From: a bacterium
GTDB taxonomy: Bacteria > Actinomycetota > Acidimicrobiia > Spongiisociales > UBA11373
Reading direction: 5' to 3'
NCBI GenBank assembly: GCA_013202595.1
Contig: JABMPV010000212.1
Coordinates: forward strand, 1-6,291
DNA length: 6,291 bases
Shown here: in pieces, positions 1-5,981 of the stretch
Layout of the letters: each line of letters begins with the position of its first letter
How positions within the stretch are numbered: the first letter of the stretch is position 1
Translations under genes and position numbers: made by a program
The notes under the pieces: generated by a model
What the model saw: only the letters and a program-made list of their open reading frames with translations
The model's database searches: none
What the model was told of the DNA's origin: nothing

Positions 1-60
1 CTCGGCCCCGGAGACGACCACTCGGCCCCCGAGACGACCACTCGGCCCCCGAGACGATTA
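1..60. repeat. Three tandem copies of a 20-bp hairpin-forming repeat
   Basis: Three head-to-tail 20-bp units lie at 1-20, 21-40 and 41-60. The middle copy reads CTCGGCCCCCGAGACGACCA. Copy 1 differs from it at one base (unit position 10) and copy 3 at two (positions 18-19, CC to TT). Copies 2 and 3 each hold a perfect 5-bp stem with a 3-base loop, CTCGG-CCC-CCGAG; in copy 1 the stem is imperfect. The array starts at the window edge and may continue to the left. There are no spacers, so this is not a CRISPR array. It lies just downstream of the minus-strand amidohydrolase, whose TAA stop is formed by the diverged end of copy 3. It could be a small minisatellite or part of that gene's 3' end; its function is unknown. 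Confidence 0.85.
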
Positions 61-67
61 GTCGGGG
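47..67 (-). terminator. Possible hairpin spanning the amidohydrolase stop codon
   Basis: CCCCGA at 47-52 and TCGGGG at 62-67 form a perfect 6-bp inverted repeat around a 9-base loop that contains the TAA stop of the minus-strand gene. Read on the minus strand, the hairpins of repeat copies 2 and 3 follow or compete with it, so the transcript end could fold into several alternative GC stems. No run of T follows, so intrinsic termination is only a suggestion. Confidence 0.3.
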
Positions 68-1257
68 ATGTACGGGCCGGTGGACTCGAACACCTGGACG
101 CCTTCGATGTAGGTGGCGACGACCTTGCTCCTGGCGTCCCAAGGATCGCCGTCCAGCAGGATGAAGTCGGCATCCTTGCCCGGCTCCAGGCTGCCAACCC
201 GATCGGACACGCCGAGGATCTCCGCCGGATTGACTGTGACCGTCTCGAGAGCGCGGTCCTGGGGTAGACCCTCTCTGATGGCCAGGATCACCAGGTCGCG
301 CAGGTTGTTGATCGGATTGAACGGCGAGTCGGTCATGATGGCGACCTTCGCTCCGGCTTTGATGAGGATGCCGGCCGTCGCAGGGGTCTGGCGATTCAAC
401 TCGCGCTTGGCTCGCTCGCCAAACACCGGCCCGACCGCCACGGGGATGCCCCGGGAGACGATCTCATCGGGAATCCTGTAGGCCTCGGTGCCGTGGTCGA
501 TGACCAACCGGTAGCCGAACTCCTCGGCCAATCGGATGGCAGTCCGGATGTCGTCCATGCGGTGGGCGTGATTGCGCACAGGGATCTCGCCGTCGAGCAC
601 GGCCAGCAGTGCCTCTTTCCCGAGATCCCGCTTGGGAGCGCGCACCGGGGTTCGCTCCGCCTCAGGCTTGCCCGCCCGGCCGGCCATCTGGGCGTCGTAG
701 TGCTCGAGGTCCTTCCGGTACTCGATCGCCTCATAGAACGCCTTGCGCGCCAGGTGGGCCACGCCCATCCGCGATCTGGGAGCACGCTTCATGTGCTCCC
801 CCACCATCTTGGGGTTCTCACCGAGCGCCATCTTCACCCCGGCGGGGAACCGGATGACCATGTCGTCCGCCACGAGTCCGGTGGCCTTGACCACCGTCAC
901 CTGGCCGCCGATCGGATTGGCCGAACCGTGGGTGATGCCGAGGGTCGTGACCCCTCCCCGCCTGGCATCCTCGAAGCCGACGTCCTCGGGATAGATGGAG
1001 TCCAGGGTCCGCACGTAGGGGGTGATCGCCTCGGAGATCTCGTTGCCGTCGTAGTCGTCCTTGGCTCCCTCACCCCACACACCGGTGTGCGTGTGGGCGT
1101 CGATCAGTCCGGGGAGCAGGTACCGGCCCGAACAATCGACGACTTCGGCATGCTGGATGCCGCCGACCTTCCCGTCCCCGACGACCAAGGTTCCCGACGC
1201 GATCGGCGGCCCTGCTGCGGTCCAGATCTCTGCGTTGATGTATGCACGTGTGTCCAC
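58..1257 (-). CDS. Metal-dependent amidohydrolase (imidazolonepropionase-like)
   Basis: This 399-residue protein belongs to the amidohydrolase superfamily, whose TIM-barrel enzymes hydrolyse C-N and related bonds with one or two bound metal ions. A small N-terminal beta domain (about 1-48) leads into the metal motif DAHTH (His55, His57). Further candidate ligands are Lys142 in VKMALGENP (the position often carboxylated), His230 and His232 in RNHAH, His255 in DHGTE, and the catalytic Asp310 in MTDSP. The closing LEPGKDADFILLDGDP (357-372) returns to the beta domain. The set of metal residues looks complete, so the enzyme is probably active. The overall pattern, especially GENPK and RNHAHR, fits the uncharacterised COG1228-like hydrolases better than imidazolonepropionase itself or dihydroorotase; the substrate cannot be read from sequence. 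No signal peptide is seen, so it is probably cytoplasmic. The start is GTG, six bases after a TAGGTT box; a weak AGGTAGG overlaps that box. The gene is divergent from the MMPL transporter and has no pathway partner in view. Confidence 0.9.
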   Translation of the reverse strand: MDTRAYINAEIWTAAGPPIASGTLVVGDGKVGGIQHAEVVDCSGRYLLPGLIDAHTHTGVWGEGAKDDYDGNEISEAITPYVRTLDSIYPEDVGFEDARRGGVTTLGITHGSANPIGGQVTVVKATGLVADDMVIRFPAGVKMALGENPKMVGEHMKRAPRSRMGVAHLARKAFYEAIEYRKDLEHYDAQMAGRAGKPEAERTPVRAPKRDLGKEALLAVLDGEIPVRNHAHRMDDIRTAIRLAEEFGYRLVIDHGTEAYRIPDEIVSRGIPVAVGPVFGERAKRELNRQTPATAGILIKAGAKVAIMTDSPFNPINNLRDLVILAIREGLPQDRALETVTVNPAEILGVSDRVGSLEPGKDADFILLDGDPWDARSKVVATYIEGVQVFESTGPYIPD

Positions 1258-1263
1258 GAGCGA

Positions 1264-1269
1264 AACCTA
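1264..1269 (-). promoter_or_regulatory. Candidate -10 box, leaderless start of the amidohydrolase
   Basis: On the minus strand TAGGTT lies six bases before the GTG start. This matches a TAnnnT -10 element with transcription beginning at or next to the start codon. No good -35 box is visible. The overlapping AGGTAGG could instead act as a weak ribosome binding site, so this is a moderate call. Confidence 0.4.
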
Positions 1270-1284
1270 CCTGCTCGGGGATGA

Positions 1285-1312
1285 CCCTGAGCCGACCCTG
1301 ACGCCATCAGGG
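1285..1312. promoter_or_regulatory. Candidate operator: three CCCTGA/TCAGGG motifs
   Basis: CCCTGA occurs at 1285-1290 and 1296-1301 (direct, 11-bp period) and as its complement TCAGGG at 1307-1312. The second and third copies form a perfect 6-bp inverted repeat with a 5-base spacer. The cluster sits in the divergent region upstream of the amidohydrolase start, overlapping where its -35 element should lie. Spacing of about one helical turn fits a dimeric repressor or activator site, but no regulator gene is in view and the motif matches no regulator I can name. Confidence 0.35.
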
Positions 1313-1320
1313 GATTCGCA

Positions 1321-1331
1321 GGGTGATACCC
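1321..1331. promoter_or_regulatory. Short palindrome GGGTGATACCC in the divergent region
   Basis: A 4-bp inverted repeat, GGGT-GAT-ACCC, lies 9 bp to the right of the TCAGGG cluster and about 80 bp before the MMPL start. It may be a second operator half-site or chance. The rest of the 154-bp spacer between the divergent genes shows no obvious -35/-10 pair for the MMPL gene. Confidence 0.2.
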
Positions 1332-1400
1332 GATGGTGGGAAGCGGCCGCCCACGAGACCATTCATGAGACACGAGCAGACGCCCGCCGGATGCGGGCCC

Positions 1401-1405
1401 AGGAG
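1401..1405 (+). promoter_or_regulatory. Ribosome binding site that fixes the MMPL start
   Basis: AGGAG ends six bases before the ATG at 1412, which is ideal spacing. The reading frame stays open far upstream, to 1061, and another ATG lies at 1391, but neither has such a site. The upstream stretch also overlaps the divergent amidohydrolase gene and has no transporter-like sequence. Confidence 0.75.
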
Positions 1406-1411
1406 AATCTC

Positions 1412-3616
1412 ATGGAGCGAATCGGATTCACAGGAAGAATGGCAGGGGCCTCAGCCAGGCACCCGTGGCGGGTGCTCTCGGCCTGGGTCGTCGTGCTGGC
1501 TGCAGCCATCTACCTCGCCGGCGGTCTCGGCGATGTCCTCACCGAGGACGGCGAACTGACCGTTGCGACAGAGTCCCAGCAGGCAGAGGACCTGCTGACT
1601 ACCCACTTCGGCGGAGACGACGCCCTCCAGGAGTTCGTGGTCGTCGAAGCCGAGAGCCTGACTGCCGGTGACGCCGTCTTCAACACCACCGTCGCGTCCC
1701 TCGTAGCCGACCTGCGCAGCCTCGACACAGTGGCATCGGCCGTCTCCTACCTCGACGGCTCCCCTGGGCTCACATCCGCCGATGGATCGATTGCACTCAT
1801 TCCGACGACCCTGACCGGTACGGGAGACTCATCCGACCTGGCTGCCGACGTCGTCTCGACCGTCGAGAGTGCAGACCTCGCTCGTGGGTTCAGGGTGACA
1901 ACGATCGGAGATGGCTCGGTCACCGCAGAGTTCGGCGCCCTCGCGGAGGAGACGCTGCGCAACGGCGAGATGCTCGGAATCTCGGTGGCCCTCGTGATCC
2001 TGCTGGTCGTGTTCGGCGCGGCCGTGGCCGCCGGGCTTCCGATCATCCTGGCCCTGGTCGCCATCATCACCGCCGTCGGCATGACCGTCATCGTCGGTCA
2101 GGTGTTCGACCTGTCGATGTTCGTCCTCAACATGATCACGATGATCGGTCTGGCCGTCGGCATCGACTACTCACTCTTCATCGTGCAGCGCTTCCGAGAG
2201 GAGCGCGAGCGGGGACTCCCGGTCCACAGTGCCGTGGAGCGGGCCGGCGAGACGGCGTCGCGGGCCGTCTTCTTCTCGGGAGTGACAGTCGTCATAGCCC
2301 TGACCGGCCTGCTGGTGATGCCCGATACCGTCATGCGGAGCCTCGGGCTCGGAGCGATCCTCGCGGTCATAGCGGCCCTCGGCGCTGCATTGACACTGCT
2401 GCCGGCGACACTCGGCCTGCTCGGCGACCGGGTGGACCGGCTGCGCATCCGCCGGAGGCGCTCCGGCGGCGGCAGGTTCTGGCACAGAGTCTCAGCCGCC
2501 GTCACGCGCAAGCCGATTCTGAGCATCGTGCTTGCAGGAGGTATCCTGCTGGTCGCAGCTGCGCCCTATCTCACTCTCAACATCGGGCAGAACTTCATCG
2601 AATCGCTGCCCGACGACAGCAACAGCCGGCATGCCTTCGTCGTGCTGAACGACGAGTTCGACACCGGGCTGCTCACCACGAGGATCGTCATCGACGGCGA
2701 TCCTGCCGATCCTGCCATCGCGGCGGCGGCCGAAGACCTCGTGGCAGAGTTGGCGAGCGACCCCGCGTATGGCGACGTGAGTGCGTTCGCCAGCCCCGAC
2801 GGGCAGATCATGGTGGTCGAGGCCGTCACGAAACTCGACCCATCGACCGGCGAGGCCCGGGACGCCGTTGCCCTGCTCAGGGGCACCACCATCCCATCGG
2901 CCATGTCTGGCACAGGAGCCGGGACGTACGTGACCGGTCAGGCGGCCGGCACAGCCGACTACGTCGAGGTCGTGAGCAGCAAGACGCCGATCATCTTCGT
3001 GTTCGTCCTCGGCCTCTCGTTCCTGCTGCTGATGGTGGTGTTCCGATCGATCGTCGTGCCGATCAAGGCCATCATCATGAACCTGCTGTCGGTCGGTGCT
3101 GCGTACGGCCTGCTGGTCCTGGTGTTCCAACACGGCGTCGGAGCGAGTCTGCTCGGCTTCCAACAGACCGACGTCATCGAGGCCTGGATCCCGCTGTTCC
3201 TGTTCGCAGTGCTCTTCGGACTGTCGATGGACTATCACATCTTCCTGCTGAGCCGTATCAAGGAGCACTACGACGAGACGGGCGACAACGACGGCTCGGT
3301 GGCATTCGGGCTGTCATCGACGGGAGCCATCATCACCGGCGCTGCCCTGATCATGGTGGCCGTGTTCGGAGGGTTCGCAGCCGGCGACCTGGTGATGTTC
3401 CAGCAGATGGGCTTCGGTCTCGCCGTGGCGATCATCATCGACGCAACCATCGTCCGGTCGGTGCTGGTCCCGGCGACCATGACCCTGCTCGGAGACCGCA
3501 ATTGGTACTTCCCGTCCTGGCTCGCCTGGATCCCCGAGATCCACATCGAGGGAAGGCCGCAGCCAGTGGTGGCGACCCAACAAGACGAGTCGGAGCGAGT
3601 GCCCGTCCCGGCCTGA
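1412..3616 (+). CDS. MMPL family RND transporter
   Basis: This 734-residue inner-membrane protein has the duplicated architecture of MMPL/RND exporters, which use the proton gradient to move lipids or other hydrophobic compounds out of the cytoplasmic membrane. It has a basic N-terminus (RHPWR) and TM1 at about 20-38. A first extracytoplasmic porter domain spans about 40-185, followed by TM2-TM6 (about 188-336) and an Arg-rich cytoplasmic linker (344-350). TM7 is at about 366-386, a second porter domain at about 388-524, and TM8-TM12 at about 526-690. Both halves keep the proton-relay Asp-Tyr pair: Asp252-Tyr253 in GLAVGIDYSLF and Asp607-Tyr608 in GLSMDYHIFLLSR. Length and lack of a long C-terminal tail resemble the YdfJ-like MMPL group rather than mycobacterial MmpL3. 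Substrate is unknown. The ATG at 1412 is chosen for its ribosome binding site and because the basic segment and TM1 follow at once. It appears to be a single-gene unit, closed by the hairpin at 3632-3659. Confidence 0.93.
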   Translation: MERIGFTGRMAGASARHPWRVLSAWVVVLAAAIYLAGGLGDVLTEDGELTVATESQQAEDLLTTHFGGDDALQEFVVVEAESLTAGDAVFNTTVASLVADLRSLDTVASAVSYLDGSPGLTSADGSIALIPTTLTGTGDSSDLAADVVSTVESADLARGFRVTTIGDGSVTAEFGALAEETLRNGEMLGISVALVILLVVFGAAVAAGLPIILALVAIITAVGMTVIVGQVFDLSMFVLNMITMIGLAVGIDYSLFIVQRFREERERGLPVHSAVERAGETASRAVFFSGVTVVIALTGLLVMPDTVMRSLGLGAILAVIAALGAALTLLPATLGLLGDRVDRLRIRRRRSGGGRFWHRVSAAVTRKPILSIVLAGGILLVAAAPYLTLNIGQNFIESLPDDSNSRHAFVVLNDEFDTGLLTTRIVIDGDPADPAIAAAAEDLVAELASDPAYGDVSAFASPDGQIMVVEAVTKLDPSTGEARDAVALLRGTTIPSAMSGTGAGTYVTGQAAGTADYVEVVSSKTPIIFVFVLGLSFLLLMVVFRSIVVPIKAIIMNLLSVGAAYGLLVLVFQHGVGASLLGFQQTDVIEAWIPLFLFAVLFGLSMDYHIFLLSRIKEHYDETGDNDGSVAFGLSSTGAIITGAALIMVAVFGGFAAGDLVMFQQMGFGLAVAIIIDATIVRSVLVPATMTLLGDRNWYFPSWLAWIPEIHIEGRPQPVVATQQDESERVPVPA

Positions 3617-3631
3617 TCGATCCTCCCGCCT

Positions 3632-3659
3632 TGCGCCGGGGCCCAATGGCTCCGGCGCA
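3632..3659 (+). terminator. Strong GC hairpin after the MMPL gene
   Basis: The arms 3632-3643 and 3648-3659 pair over 12 positions, with one G-T wobble, around a CAAT loop. It begins 15 bases after the transporter stop codon. There is no T-run after it, so it resembles the U-less hairpins proposed as terminators in high-GC actinobacteria. It is directly followed by a GCGCATGCGC palindrome (3655-3664) that overlaps the right arm. It would isolate the transporter transcript from the acetyltransferase that follows on the same strand. Confidence 0.65.
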
Positions 3660-3672
3660 TGCGCGCCCCGGG

Positions 3673-3678
3673 TAGATT
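3673..3678 (+). promoter_or_regulatory. Candidate -10 box, leaderless start of the tandem GNAT gene
   Basis: TAGATT lies eight bases upstream of the GTG at 3687, with no convincing ribosome binding site in between. The spacing would put the transcript start at or next to the start codon. No recognisable -35 is seen, and the preceding hairpin occupies that region. Confidence 0.45.
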
Positions 3679-3686
3679 TCGCGGCC

Positions 3687-4646
3687 GTGGACATCACCAT
3701 CGACCGAGACGAGTCACCCGCGGCATTCGGCATCGGGGCAGCCATCCACACGGTGTGCTTCCCCGACGAACCCGCCATGTCGGGGGACGAACTCGCCCAG
3801 CGCTTCGCCGTCGCCGCAGCGGAGGGCGGCGCGACTGGCCTCTGGCTCGCAAGGTCGGGAGCCGAGGTCATCGGCTTCGGCGCGCTGCGCGACCTGCTCG
3901 GACTCGAGGACGCACTCCTCCTGGTGATGGTGAACGTCCTCCCGGATCACCGTCACGCGGGCACGGGCCGCGCCCTCCACGATCAGGTGGTCGGCACAGC
4001 CGACGGCAGCGGACCCGGCGCACTCGTGGCACTGGTCTACGAACGCGATGCCCGCGAGATCCGCTTCGCCGAGGCAGCCGGATACGGCGTCATCTCAACG
4101 GCCCGCCGATCTGATCTCGACCTTCGCCGTTTCGACCCGACTCCCCACATGCCCGTCCTGGAGCGAGTGATTGCCGAGGGAATCGAATTCACCACCATCA
4201 GGGCGCTCCAGAAGCGTCACGCTGACTGGTTCGAACGCTTCTACACACTGTGCTACGAACTCGAGGAGGACATCCCCTTCCCCTTCCCCCAGCGGCCTCC
4301 GACCCCGGAGACCTTCCGCGCTGCCGTAGTGGATGCCGACGCCGCTCGGCTCGACGGCTTCTACATCGCCGTCGATCACGACCGGTGGATCGGCCTCACT
4401 GAACTGCGAACCGTCCCGGACGATCCCACCGCCCTCCACCAGGAGCTCACAGGAGTGCGCCGCGAGGCACGGCATCGTGGGATCGCCACGGCGCTCAAGG
4501 TCTATGCGCTGTCACTTGCCAAGGCTCAAGGCTTTCGCACTGCTCAGACATGGAACGACACCAGCAACGCCGGGATCATCGCCATCAACGACCGCCTCGG
4601 CTTCACCGGCGTCGCCGGCACGATGGAGATGACCCGGCCGATCTGA
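3687..4646 (+). CDS. Tandem-domain GNAT N-acetyltransferase
   Basis: This 319-residue cytoplasmic protein is built from two GNAT folds, which transfer an acyl group from acyl-CoA to an amine. The N-terminal domain (about 1-150) carries the acetyl-CoA loop in VLPDHRHAGTGRAL (84-97), with the R-x-x-G-x-G pattern of motif A intact. The C-terminal domain (about 165-319) has the corresponding RREARHRGIATALK (258-271), followed by TWNDTSNAGIIAINDRLGF (288-306), a typical motif B with the Asn-rich strand and the closing GF. Both cofactor loops look usable, whereas in many two-domain family members one is degenerate. Two-domain GNATs include mycothiol synthase MshD, but the C-terminal sequence here is closer to general acetyltransferases of unknown substrate, so no symbol is given. 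The start is GTG, next to a TAGATT box. It is a single-gene unit whose stop codon abuts the stop of the convergent permease. Confidence 0.85.
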   Translation: MDITIDRDESPAAFGIGAAIHTVCFPDEPAMSGDELAQRFAVAAAEGGATGLWLARSGAEVIGFGALRDLLGLEDALLLVMVNVLPDHRHAGTGRALHDQVVGTADGSGPGALVALVYERDAREIRFAEAAGYGVISTARRSDLDLRRFDPTPHMPVLERVIAEGIEFTTIRALQKRHADWFERFYTLCYELEEDIPFPFPQRPPTPETFRAAVVDADAARLDGFYIAVDHDRWIGLTELRTVPDDPTALHQELTGVRREARHRGIATALKVYALSLAKAQGFRTAQTWNDTSNAGIIAINDRLGFTGVAGTMEMTRPI

Positions 4647-5474
4647 TCACTCGCTCTGGTCGGGCACCTTCGCCCACCCGGCGAGAGTCAGGTGCGGCGT
4701 GATCGCTGCACGGGTGACCACTCCCACCACCGTCGCGACCGACACCACCACGGTGCCCAGAACCAGCAGCATGACGAGCAATTGGACCACGACCGCATCC
4801 ACGGGATCGACCCCGGCCAGCAGGAGACCGGTCATCGCGCCCGGTAGTGCGACGAGGCCCACGACCTTGGTGCGCTCGATCTGGGGCGTGATCGCCGTCC
4901 TCGCTGCCCTGGGAGCGACGAACCGCACGGCTCCCCGACGATCGAAGCCCGAGGCGAGCAGTGCCTCGATCTCACCGGGCCGATCTCTCACCAGTGCGAC
5001 CGCCTGCTTCGCACCGAGCACGGATGCAGGGAGCGAGTTGCCGATCGAGATCCCTGCGATGACCACGAGGGCCACGGGATCGAACTCGAAGACGCCGAGA
5101 CCGAACACCGTCGCAATGCTGATGCCGGTGGTAGCCGTGACGGCAGCGGCCGATGCCGGGACCAGACGAGGGACCCTGACCGCCGCTCGCCTCGTGATGA
5201 CGAAGGTTGCCACGACGACCATGCCTGCCACCCAGCACCAGGCCCATAGCGTCGCCTTCGACGACTCGAAGATGAAGCCGAACAACACACCCACGGCGAG
5301 TAGCTGGATCGTGGCCCTGAGTGCCGCGGCGACGGTCGCCTTCTCGATACCCAGGCGCAGATACAGCGATATCGCTGCTGCCAGAGCCACCAGAGACAGG
5401 GAAGCCGCAATCACGGGCCACCCAACGACATCGGTGAGGGCATCGGTGACGGCGGCAAGGACAAAGGTGCTCAC
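4647..5474 (-). CDS. fetB: FetB/UPF0014 family ABC transporter permease
   Basis: This 275-residue integral membrane protein matches the UPF0014 (YbbM/FetB) family. In E. coli, FetB pairs with the ATPase FetA and is implicated in iron export and oxidative-stress resistance. About seven hydrophobic segments are visible (roughly 18-38, 55-70, 76-95, 105-126, 131-148, 204-222 and 226-256). Family hallmarks are ATIQLLAVG (54-62), GNSLPASVLG (145-154), the cytoplasmic stretch RDRPGEIEALLASG (163-176), and the signature VGLVALPGAMTGLLLAGVDP (205-224). Length is normal for the family. No FetA-like ATPase is next to it: the gene on one side is a convergent acetyltransferase and on the other a divergent gene of unknown function. 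It must therefore work with a distant ATPase or alone, and iron as substrate is inferred from the family only. The start is GTG, six bases after a TAGCGT box; a GGAG touching the GTG is too close to be a normal ribosome binding site. Confidence 0.88.
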   Translation of the reverse strand: MSTFVLAAVTDALTDVVGWPVIAASLSLVALAAAISLYLRLGIEKATVAAALRATIQLLAVGVLFGFIFESSKATLWAWCWVAGMVVVATFVITRRAAVRVPRLVPASAAAVTATTGISIATVFGLGVFEFDPVALVVIAGISIGNSLPASVLGAKQAVALVRDRPGEIEALLASGFDRRGAVRFVAPRAARTAITPQIERTKVVGLVALPGAMTGLLLAGVDPVDAVVVQLLVMLLVLGTVVVSVATVVGVVTRAAITPHLTLAGWAKVPDQSE

Positions 5475-5480
5475 CTCCGC

Positions 5481-5486
5481 ACGCTA
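5481..5486 (-). promoter_or_regulatory. Candidate -10 box, leaderless start of fetB
   Basis: On the minus strand TAGCGT lies six bases before the GTG start of the permease, fitting TAnnnT. It shares the 63-bp divergent spacer (5475-5537) with the promoter of the next gene, so the two units may be co-regulated. No -35 box is clear. Confidence 0.4.
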
Positions 5487-5524
5487 CCGGGATGCGCCCC
5501 TGTGGTGTCGTCGGCGTTGCGCGG

Positions 5525-5530
5525 CATAAT
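5525..5530 (+). promoter_or_regulatory. Candidate -10 box, leaderless start of the 147-aa gene
   Basis: CATAAT matches TATAAT at five of six bases and ends seven bases before the ATG at 5538, the usual distance to a transcription start. An alternative register, TAATGT (5527-5532), also fits TAnnnT. There is no ribosome binding site before either in-frame ATG (5529 or 5538), which supports a leaderless transcript and the choice of 5538. Confidence 0.55.
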
Positions 5531-5537
5531 GTCGTCC

Positions 5538-5981
5538 ATGGAACCCGCCGTCATCGTCCCCGTCGAGATCCCGGAGATCGGGGACGCCCGCCACAAGAAC
5601 TGGGCGAAGACGATCATCAATGTCGATGAGTCCAAGGCCACCGGCTACGCCTTCGAAGGCGATTGGGTGGCAACGGGTGGCATCCAGGACATACCGGCAC
5701 CCAGCATCCTGCTGGTCTATGGCGAGAAGGGGTCGCGGGGCAACCCGCGGATCCACGCCAACGTGTACGTAGCCAACACCGACGGCACGCTCAGTTTGCG
5801 CGAGAGCGCATCAGGGCGAGCCTGGGCCCGCACGTTGCGCGACCCGGTCGTCGAGTTGCTCGCCGCCGACCGCCCCATCCAGCCGGCCTCGCGACCGTGG
5901 GATCCCACCCTGATGTCCTACTCGGACGATGCCCTCACCGACGAGATCGAGCGGCGCGCCTCCAGGAGGACCCCCGGGTGA
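5538..5981 (+). CDS. Conserved-looking protein of unknown function
   Basis: I do not recognise a family for this 147-residue protein. It has no signal peptide and no membrane segment, so it is probably cytoplasmic. The centre (about 35-90) alternates hydrophobic and polar residues in a beta-rich pattern, with GYAFEGDW (36-43), PSILLVYGEKGSRGNPR (55-71) and HANVYVANTDGTL (73-85). It is followed by a likely helix, GRAWARTLRDPVVELLA (93-109), and a charged tail, DEIERRASRR (135-144). The coding frame is supported by codon composition, the well-placed -10 box, and the 4-bp overlap with the next gene, which implies co-translation. An upstream in-frame ATG at 5529 would add three residues, but the -10 box position favours 5538. 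The pairing with a GNAT gene does not reveal a function. Confidence 0.75.
   Translation: MEPAVIVPVEIPEIGDARHKNWAKTIINVDESKATGYAFEGDWVATGGIQDIPAPSILLVYGEKGSRGNPRIHANVYVANTDGTLSLRESASGRAWARTLRDPVVELLAADRPIQPASRPWDPTLMSYSDDALTDEIERRASRRTPG
5964..5969 (+). promoter_or_regulatory. Ribosome binding site of the downstream GNAT gene
   Basis: AGGAGG, a perfect Shine-Dalgarno core, lies inside the 3' end of the preceding gene, eight bases before the GTG at 5978. It fixes the start at 5978, although the frame is open further upstream. It shows that the second gene of the pair relies on a leadered, coupled start. Confidence 0.75.

Noticed and set aside
1..60. CRISPR array
   Set aside because: The repeats are contiguous 20-bp units with no spacers between them.
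493..1284. 263-aa plus-strand open frame across the amidohydrolase
   Set aside because: It is the antisense of a gene with complete metal-binding motifs, its composition is His/Arg/Gly/Asp-rich, and it shows no domain. It is a shadow frame typical of GC-rich DNA.
1061..1411. N-terminal extension of the MMPL frame by 117 codons
   Set aside because: It overlaps the divergent amidohydrolase and lacks membrane or transporter features. The ATG at 1412 has a well-spaced AGGAG and leads directly into the expected basic segment and TM1.
2492..3268. 258-aa minus-strand open frame inside the MMPL gene
   Set aside because: The translation is a Gln/His/Glu/Asp-rich artefact opposite transmembrane coding; no start signal or domain is seen.
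3687..4646. Mycothiol synthase MshD
   Set aside because: Domain count and length fit, but the C-terminal motif (RHRGIATALK, TWNDTSNAGIIAINDRLGF) is that of generic GNATs and no other mycothiol gene is near. The assignment is not supportable from sequence alone.
4699..5529. 276-aa plus-strand open frame opposite fetB
   Set aside because: It is a Thr/Ala/Arg-rich low-complexity translation opposite a gene with clear family signatures, so it is a shadow frame.
5663..5977. Upstream extension of the GNAT frame to 5663
   Set aside because: It would overlap the 147-aa gene by over 300 bases with Arg/Gly/Pro-rich nonsense sequence; AGGAGG fixes the start at 5978.
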